Shown here: positions 58,694-64,000 of the stretch, piece by piece | How positions within the stretch are numbered: position 1 is the first letter of the stretch | Layout: every line of letters starts with the position of its first letter | NCBI GenBank assembly: GCA_958450365.1 | Contig: CAUEEP010000760.1 | Location: 2,030,962-2,094,961, forward strand | Source: Mesorhabditis belari | Taxonomy: Eukaryota; Nematoda; Chromadorea; Rhabditida; Rhabditidae | Length of the DNA: 64,000 nucleotides | Direction: 5' to 3' | Program-made: the position numbers and the translations under genes | The notes under the pieces: model-generated | Seen by the model: the letters and a program-made list of their open reading frames with translations, nothing else | What the model was told of the DNA's origin: nothing | Databases searched by the model: none

Positions 58694-61600
58694 TTAGACG
58701 ATTGGACTTGGTTCTCTCATGCGAATGTAAGTCCTCGATAAAGCGTTCATTTTAAGCCCATACGATTCAGCTATTTGATAGAGGTCGGGCTTGAATAATT
58801 TCTTGAAGAACGCTTGCAAGCGGTACCAATTTGCAGAGATTGGTCGAAGGAGATGGGCATCGTTGAAATCGTAGAGATTGATCTAAATTACCGTAAAAAC
58901 TCTAATAAACGGGCACTCTCTAGAAATTGGCACTATAAACTAGAAATGTGCACTCGGTCCGTATCAGGCGGCCCAATCTCGGACCGGTCCGGACCGAAGA
59001 CCCAATTTTCGGTCCGATCTCGGTTCGGTCTGGACCGAAGCCCTAGTTTTTCGGTCCGATCTCAGTCCGGTCGGACCGAACTCGGTCCGGTCCGGACCGG
59101 GACCGGACCTAGACCGAAAACCGAACCGAGTGCACAGGTACACTATAAACTACAAAAGTGACGAACAGTTTCACTAAAAACGCTTCTAACCTGCTTCAAA
59201 TCTGCCAGACTGACATGATCTATAACTCAAAAAATAGAAAATCTCAAGAGCTTTCGAATGGACTAAAGCAAAGCAAATATCAATGCCAAAGAAAGTTACA
59301 GTAGTTTGTAGCTCGAAATGGACCGTACTCGCACGTAGTCGAAGTGATCGAGTAACTACAAATCACTGTAACTTTCTTTGGCATGGATATTTGCTTTGCT
59401 TTAGTCCATTCAATAGCTCTTGAGATTCTCTATTTTTTGAGCTATAGATTATGTCAATCTGGCAGATTTGAAGCAAGTTAGAAGCGTTTTTAGTGTAACA
59501 GTTTGTCACTTTTGTAGTTTCTAATGTTCATGTCTACTGTATTTCCGTATTACCGTATCCAAAATCTGATCACTAGGCCAGTTATCTCGATCGATTCTCT
59601 CCTTGTTTCCATTATATTCTCCCGTTCGGATGACCCTTTTTGTTCTAAAATCACTTATTTCGGAAACATTTCCCATGACGTACCTCCTTTTCCAATCAAA
59701 GATCCGAAATGAAGTTAACTTTTGATCGGAATACCAAAATGGATGTCCTTGCAACTCTCTGAAGAGTTGCAGGCGAAAGTAATCTAAATTCAGTACTCAA
59801 ATGGTTCATCTATCTGTTTTAACTTTAACAGCTTTAACAAAGGCAACCAACGTTCATCGAGCATATCCTTATCGAAAAAAGCCAAGAGATCTCCTTCTAT
59901 TGAAGTCCCGTTTTCGTAAGTGGCATGAGATAGCTCTGAAATTCCGTCGATAGATCGATAAAAATAGATTTGTTACCCAAAAGCTCTAGCCAGCCTCGCT
60001 TCCTCAAAGCAATTGTCGAGATTGGATAATGTGGAAACTTGTGCTCGAACATCTCCGTTTCTCCACAACACAACGAATTGTAGATGAAGAGCTAAATACA
60101 ATGAGATAGTTTACAGATTACGAGTCTTTTCGTTCCTTTTCGTTTCTTTTCTGTCCAGAAAGACTTTTCGTTCCTTTTCATGCCTTTCCTTTTCATCCTT
60201 TTCATCTTTTTCGTTGAAAAATAATAAAATAACCAATTAACCTATGGTTTGCTCTAAATAAAAAAGTAAAAAAATAAAAGTCCTATTGACATCCTAATAA
60301 ATTAGCTTTCTATTATACATACCCTTATGAATTTCACCTTTTGTTGCTACCTAGTTCTTTACCGACACTATCATTGGTGGGCAACGATTTCTGCACAGAT
60401 TCCGCTTACACCGCCGCTCAACGGGCTCAATACTGCAAGTAGAGCTGCAACTTGTGCACAACCACCACTTGCGTGGATCATAAAAGCGAATCATAAATCT
60501 AGTATTCTTGAATGCTATTACCGTTTGAATCAGTCAGTACTCAGGTACGCTGAACCAACCAATTGGCCGATTAAAGGGCTGCTTTTGGGATTGTGCCACC
60601 CTTATGGGACTTATGACTAAATTGGTTCCCAGACTGACCCATAGGACCACAACCCGATAAGGAAACGACTTTCCCGGGTTATGTAGGGAGGTCTTGTTCC
60701 AGATCGCGAGCGATTACGCACCCAAAGAACACCTCGGCAGTCATATTACACAGTGAATCTTCTTTTGTTCTGAAAATACTTCCCAGAAGAGATTTAAAGC
60801 TACAAATTCGTACCCAGGGATTTTCGGTGCCGGGGAATCGATTGGCAGTGTTTTTGTCGTATCCTATCACCTTTAACCCTTTATTGCACACAATTAGCAG
60901 GGCAGTATAATGATTTTGGCCACACCTCGCTTTTGGCCATCCTATCTCTCCCATCCCAGCTCATATCTACCCCTTAAAAGTACTCACATCAACATCTTCC
61001 ACCCAATGCTCATTCAAATGGAAAGGAATATAGTCAATGTCGGAAACGATCACCACCGAGTCCAAGGACACCAAGTTTGAGGTAGCTGCATAAAGACGGC
61101 AATGCTATAAGAGTTTTTTTAAACTTAAAACCTTGATTTCTATTTACTTGTGATAGAGATGCTGTTTTCAAAGTGTAATTCCCAGGCAAATATGTCACTG
61201 TGACATTGAGTTTCTCTAGATATTCGATTATAGGCTTCAATTCGTTGCTTTGGTAGTCTTCTTTCGATCCAACCAAGCAGACCAGCGCTAAAAAATCCGT
61301 AAACAGTTATTTTGTTGTTATTATAGATAACTAGTTAGTTATTTTGATGGTCAAAGGCAATTCGGCTGATTTACTTGATTTCTGGATAACATTTTGACAA
61401 CTTACGTCTAACTCCAAGTTGAATCCACGCCATAGCAACTATTGGAAGCGCATCGATAAAATATGGGTCCGCATTTCCACCAAATGAGACAAAAATCTCA
61501 TCATTTGAAGGCAAAGGTTCTGAGGATATTGTTGATTCATTCTAAAAAGAAAATAATTCCTTTAAAGGCCTTGAATTAGCATACATCTTTGCTTTCCAAG

Positions 61601-61722
61601 ATCCGATCAGCTTTTATCGGTTTTGAGTGTTGCAAAATCGTTGTAAAATCATTTCCGAAAAGGTTGATAACCGAATAAACGATTGTTAGCCCCAAAAATA
61701 AAATCAGTAACACAGAGTTCAT
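58694..61722 (-). CDS. Type II membrane glycosyltransferase-like protein, paralogue 2
   Basis: Eight exons close to 378 residues: 61585-61722, 61406-61541, 61148-61287, 60988-61104, 59977-60091, 59839-59935, 59554-59758, 58694-58882. Anchor MNSVLLILFLGLTIVYSVI, then DALPIVAMAWIQLGV, VCLVGSKEDYQSNELKP, VVIVSDIDYIPFHLNEHW (acidic DxD), YNSLCCGETEMFEHKFPHY, SIEGDLLAFF, HPFWYSDQKLTSFRI, RTGEYNGNKERIDRDNWP, FNDAHLLRPISANW. Every segment has a counterpart in the gene at 50002, and three consecutive exons share lengths and phases, so these are tandem duplicates. The exon 6 donor (CCTTT|GTTAAAG) was chosen to keep frame. The last intron ends inside a transposon terminus (see findings). Confidence 0.77.
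58885..59150. repeat. Family D-like terminus followed by a palindromic GGTCCG repeat
   Basis: TACCGTAAAAACTCTAATAAAC at 58888 is a family D-type end. 58968-59112 is built of CGGTCCGGACCG and half-sites (TCGGTCCGATCTCGG), flanked by GTGCACTCGGTCCG and CGAGTGCAC in inverted orientation. GC-rich in an AT-rich intron. Confidence 0.75.
59145..59525. mobile_element. Near-perfect long palindrome (family J)
   Basis: Arms of about 165 bp (59150-59315 and 59352-59518) are almost exact complements: ACTACAAAAGTGAC ends; inner AACGCTTCTAACCTGCTTCA; ATGCCAAAGAAAGTTACAG. The loop is about 35 bp. The high arm identity suggests recent insertion or ongoing arm correction. In the last intron of paralogue 2. 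Confidence 0.88.
60120..60960. other. Repeat-filled intron of paralogue 2
   Basis: 60130-60290 is a short family A remnant. 60330-60680 has a 97-codon plus-strand frame (YHWWATISAQIPLTPPL ... NWPIKGLLLGLCHPYG), compositionally unlike its surroundings and of unknown origin. 60785-60880 is a diverged family L arm. No exon of the host gene is needed here. Confidence 0.5.
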
Positions 61723-61896
61723 CGAAAGCTAAAAACAAATTCCTTTCTGAAAGCTATAATAAATGATTCAATTGCCACCTATTTCCCGTACTTTGACAAA
61801 CAAAATTGTTAGCAGCTTTGTTGACCGTTTTCCGGTTTTTTTTTTCGACCACCAGCAAAAATCTCTGAAATCTCACATTCCTCACTTCAGCCACAC

Positions 61897-62083
61897 ATGG
61901 CTCGCACAACTAAATACACAAAAGTTTTGACGTTTCAAGTGATTACCCAGCTTAAAACCGATCAAAAAACGATGTTGTTGGTTGAGCACATTGTACTTGC
62001 GATATACAAAGATTGGATTAATGAGTAAGTGTTGTTGTAAAATCTCAAAGCAATGAAATACTTTTTTCAGATGCAGACCTTAG
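61897..62083 (+). CDS. Possible 46-residue protein
   Basis: The ATG at 61897 opens MARTTKYTKVLTFQVITQLK ... VLAIYKDWINE; a GTAAGT donor at 62025 and a TTTTTTCAG acceptor at 62070 join in phase to ECRP and a stop. It would be divergent from paralogue 2 with 175 bp between. No recognised domain; could equally be a 5' exon of a gene destroyed downstream or chance. Confidence 0.3.
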
Positions 62084-62154
62084 AGCTTATTGTTAGGGAA
62101 CAATAACAATAGCTTGACTTAGAATGAACAACGACAGTTTCTAGTTTCATAGTT

Positions 62155-62300
62155 GAAAATCAAGAATTCATTCGTGTTTTCGTGGTCGGAAGGGCCGATT
62201 GTCGTCTCAGGGTCGGTGGATGATGACTGGTTCGACTGCCGGGGCGAGAGCTGGTCTTGTTGAGGCTTGATTTTTATTATTATTATTATTATTATTGAGT
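62155..62300 (+). repeat. Possible SINE or LINE 3' tail
   Basis: A GC-rich stretch (GGTCGGTGGATGATGACTGG, GGTTCGACTGCCGGGGCGAG) ends in TTGATTTT then (TTA)n. The sudden GC shift plus a simple trinucleotide tail is typical of a retroposed 3' end. A similar ATT tail is near 1805-1835. Confidence 0.4.
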
Positions 62301-62387
62301 TGCTTGATAGCTTGATGAGTTGAGGTTAAAATATCCAACTCATGTACCTAATTTAACACATAAACTTCTATAATATTTCTTTTTATT

Positions 62388-62885
62388 AAGCTGTCCAAAA
62401 ACTCTTTTCGTTCCTTTTCATCTTTTTCGTTTAAAAATAACAAATTCACCAATTAACCTACGGTTTGCTCTAAATAAAAAGTGTTTATTGTTCAATTTTT
62501 CATCTTTTTAAGTCAATTTGGGTTCACTTTAAAGCAAATTCGCGAGTGAAAAAGCGTTTTTCGCATCTTTTTCGTAAAAATCTATAAAAACCTCTACGAT
62601 GAAATTGGCTTAATCAATTTCTCTGAAAATTTGGCTATATATCTAACTTTTTGTGTTCTTTCTTTTATCTATTGACACCAAGATAGGTTTCCTTAGCTAA
62701 AGTGTCTAAACCGCATCATTGAACGCTCCTTTTGACTACCCGACTTCACTGACCCAAAAAGATTCCAGAGGTCAGGCATTTTAAACCCATTTTAATGTTA
62801 TTTTATCGAAAAATAATTGCCCTTTCTAATGAAACAAACCGTAGTTTTATTGGTGCATTTGTTGGTTTTAAACGGAAGTACGAAG
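62388..62885. mobile_element. Family A MITE, right end lost
   Basis: It starts AAGCTGTCCAAAAACTCTTTTC and runs in family order to TTGGTTTTAAACGGAAGTACG, where it meets the Tc3-like fragment; the final CTTTCTGGACAGCC is missing. Confidence 0.8.
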
Positions 62886-63252
62886 AATTAGCCGCTTTTC
62901 TCGATCGGCGATTGAAGATAGCCGACCACGGTGGATTGCTGTTCCATATCCCATCGGATCGTTGACAAATAAGTTGATCACTTCGTGGTTCCTATTCAAA
63001 TCTTGAGCGATTTGTCGATTTGACAGTCCTTGAGCTTTTTTCGCATCGATTCTGTCTTTCTCAAAGTCGATCAAAGCCCTTCTCAACATACTGTCATGTT
63101 CGATCCATTTGTTGTCCATTCAATCTTTCTTTCTTGTGCTGCTTTTTGATCGCTCAAAAGTTTTTCGCAATCTGGACATCCTTGTTACAAATAGTTTCTC
63201 CAAATTGAGCAAATTCAACAATAACAAATGTTGGCTTTCCACGCGGCATTAC
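62868..63252 (-). pseudogene. Tc3-like transposase N-terminal fragment
   Basis: A start-like MPRGKPTFVIVEFAQFGE at 63250 is followed, after a frame break, by DAKKAQGLSNRQIAQDLNRN and NLFVNDPMGYGTAIHRGR, the HTH and hinge of Tc3-type transposases (compare SNRKIAKKMKRSHE and DPFNYGKKKSPGR at 45354-45130). Catalytic part absent; cut on the left by the family A copy. Confidence 0.8.
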
Positions 63253-63361
63253 CTGAAAAAACAAAAATCATGACCAATAATAAGTCAAAAGCTAAAACAA
63301 CAATTGTAGTAAAAAAGATAAAAAAGTGAAGTAAAGCTATAATATAAATGTAAAGCTATAA

Positions 63362-63915
63362 CGGTACTTGTGGAGTATCCGGGGGGTCTTTCAATATCCG
63401 GTGGGGTAAAATTTTAAGATCCGGGGTAAACAAGATGCACAAGTAATGCAAGAACATAAACATAAACCAAACATAATAATTAAATAAATTTGTGACTATT
63501 TGTACAACAGTGACTATTTGTAACAGTGACAATGAGTACTACTTGTAAAAATCTATCGAATTTACTTCTAGGCCAGGAGGCCAAATATCAACACATAAAA
63601 CTACCCCAAAAAATGGTTTTGAAGAAAAAAAAGTGACCCGCCAACTAGGATAGTATCAACATTAATAATGACATAAAAAAATTTTGTAGAAGTTACGTTT
63701 TTGATCGAGTATCACCTCGAATCACGTAATCAAGTAATCACCTCGAATAAATTGAATATCTTTACATTTGAAGGGAATTTGCCACCAAATCACTTAAGCG
63801 GCTGAATATCTTTAAAAGGGGTCGTATATAAAGTATATAAAATTTTATCCCACCGGATCTTAAAATTTTACCACCCCGGATATTGAAAGACCCCCCGGAT
63901 ACCCCACAAGTGCCG
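63362..63915. mobile_element. TIR element with GGGGGGTC-rich ends
   Basis: Long inverted ends (~60 bp): ACTTGTGGAGTATCCGGGGG and CCCCCGGATACCCCACAAGT, then TCTTTCAATATCCGG and TAAAATTTTAAGATCCGG on both sides. The core of about 420 bp is AT-rich with no transposase. Beyond 63916 is unassigned sequence. Confidence 0.85.
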
Positions 63916-64000
63916 ACTTAACGTATTTCTTCGAATAGAAGACCGGGTAAAGAGTATCATCGCGTACTTCTGCGTAGCAGCCCTTTTTAAAATTTCTTTT

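Overview
The window is eukaryotic and almost certainly nematode. The case rests on a long array of TTAGGC-type hexamers, multi-exon genes with many 37-60 bp introns, tandem ShK-toxin-fold and CC-like secreted proteins, an OAC-type O-acyltransferase with an SGNH tail, nematode-expanded glycosyltransferase-like families, and a dense load of Tc1/mariner transposons and their short non-autonomous derivatives. I cannot name the species. Exon models below were built by hand from splice signals and reading phase; where phases close perfectly I say so, and where they do not I say that too.

Layout. 1-6012 (minus): amino-terminal half of a DOCK180/CED-5-type Rac exchange factor (SH3, DOCK-N and start of the DHR-1/C2 region), cut by the window edge, with an interstitial telomere-like array inside one intron. 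6371-9844 (minus): mitochondrial ATP synthase subunit g. 10253-11548: decayed Tc1/mariner copies. 11732-19156 (plus): complete 21-exon non-NMDA ionotropic glutamate receptor. 20946-25180 (plus): carbohydrate-sulfotransferase-like gene broken up by satellites and a foldback element. 25768-32022 (minus): three adjacent secreted ShK-domain genes. 33620-34753 and 37598-38389 (plus): two paralogous ~60-residue secreted peptides. 38489-43833 (minus): acyltransferase-3/SGNH (OAC-like) enzyme. 44025-45883: Tc3-like transposon nested in a shorter TIR element. 46062-49893 (plus): DUF1647-like glycosyltransferase. 50002-55863 and 58694-61722 (minus): tandem paralogous type II membrane glycosyltransferase-like genes. 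62388-64000: more transposon remnants.

The gene set does not form a pathway. Two themes recur: secreted or surface-modifying products (ShK and CC-like peptides, O-acyltransferase, sulfotransferase, three glycosyltransferase-like enzymes), and a very high density of inverted-repeat elements sitting almost exclusively in introns and spacers. At least seven repeat families occur more than once in the 64 kb, two cases of insertion of one element into another are visible, and some element ends lie a few bases from splice acceptors. I did not find a convincing wholly new system; the most interesting leads are the intronic telomere-like array, the TIR element carrying a reverse-transcriptase fragment and a tRNA-like T-arm, and the nested or shared-junction transposon copies.
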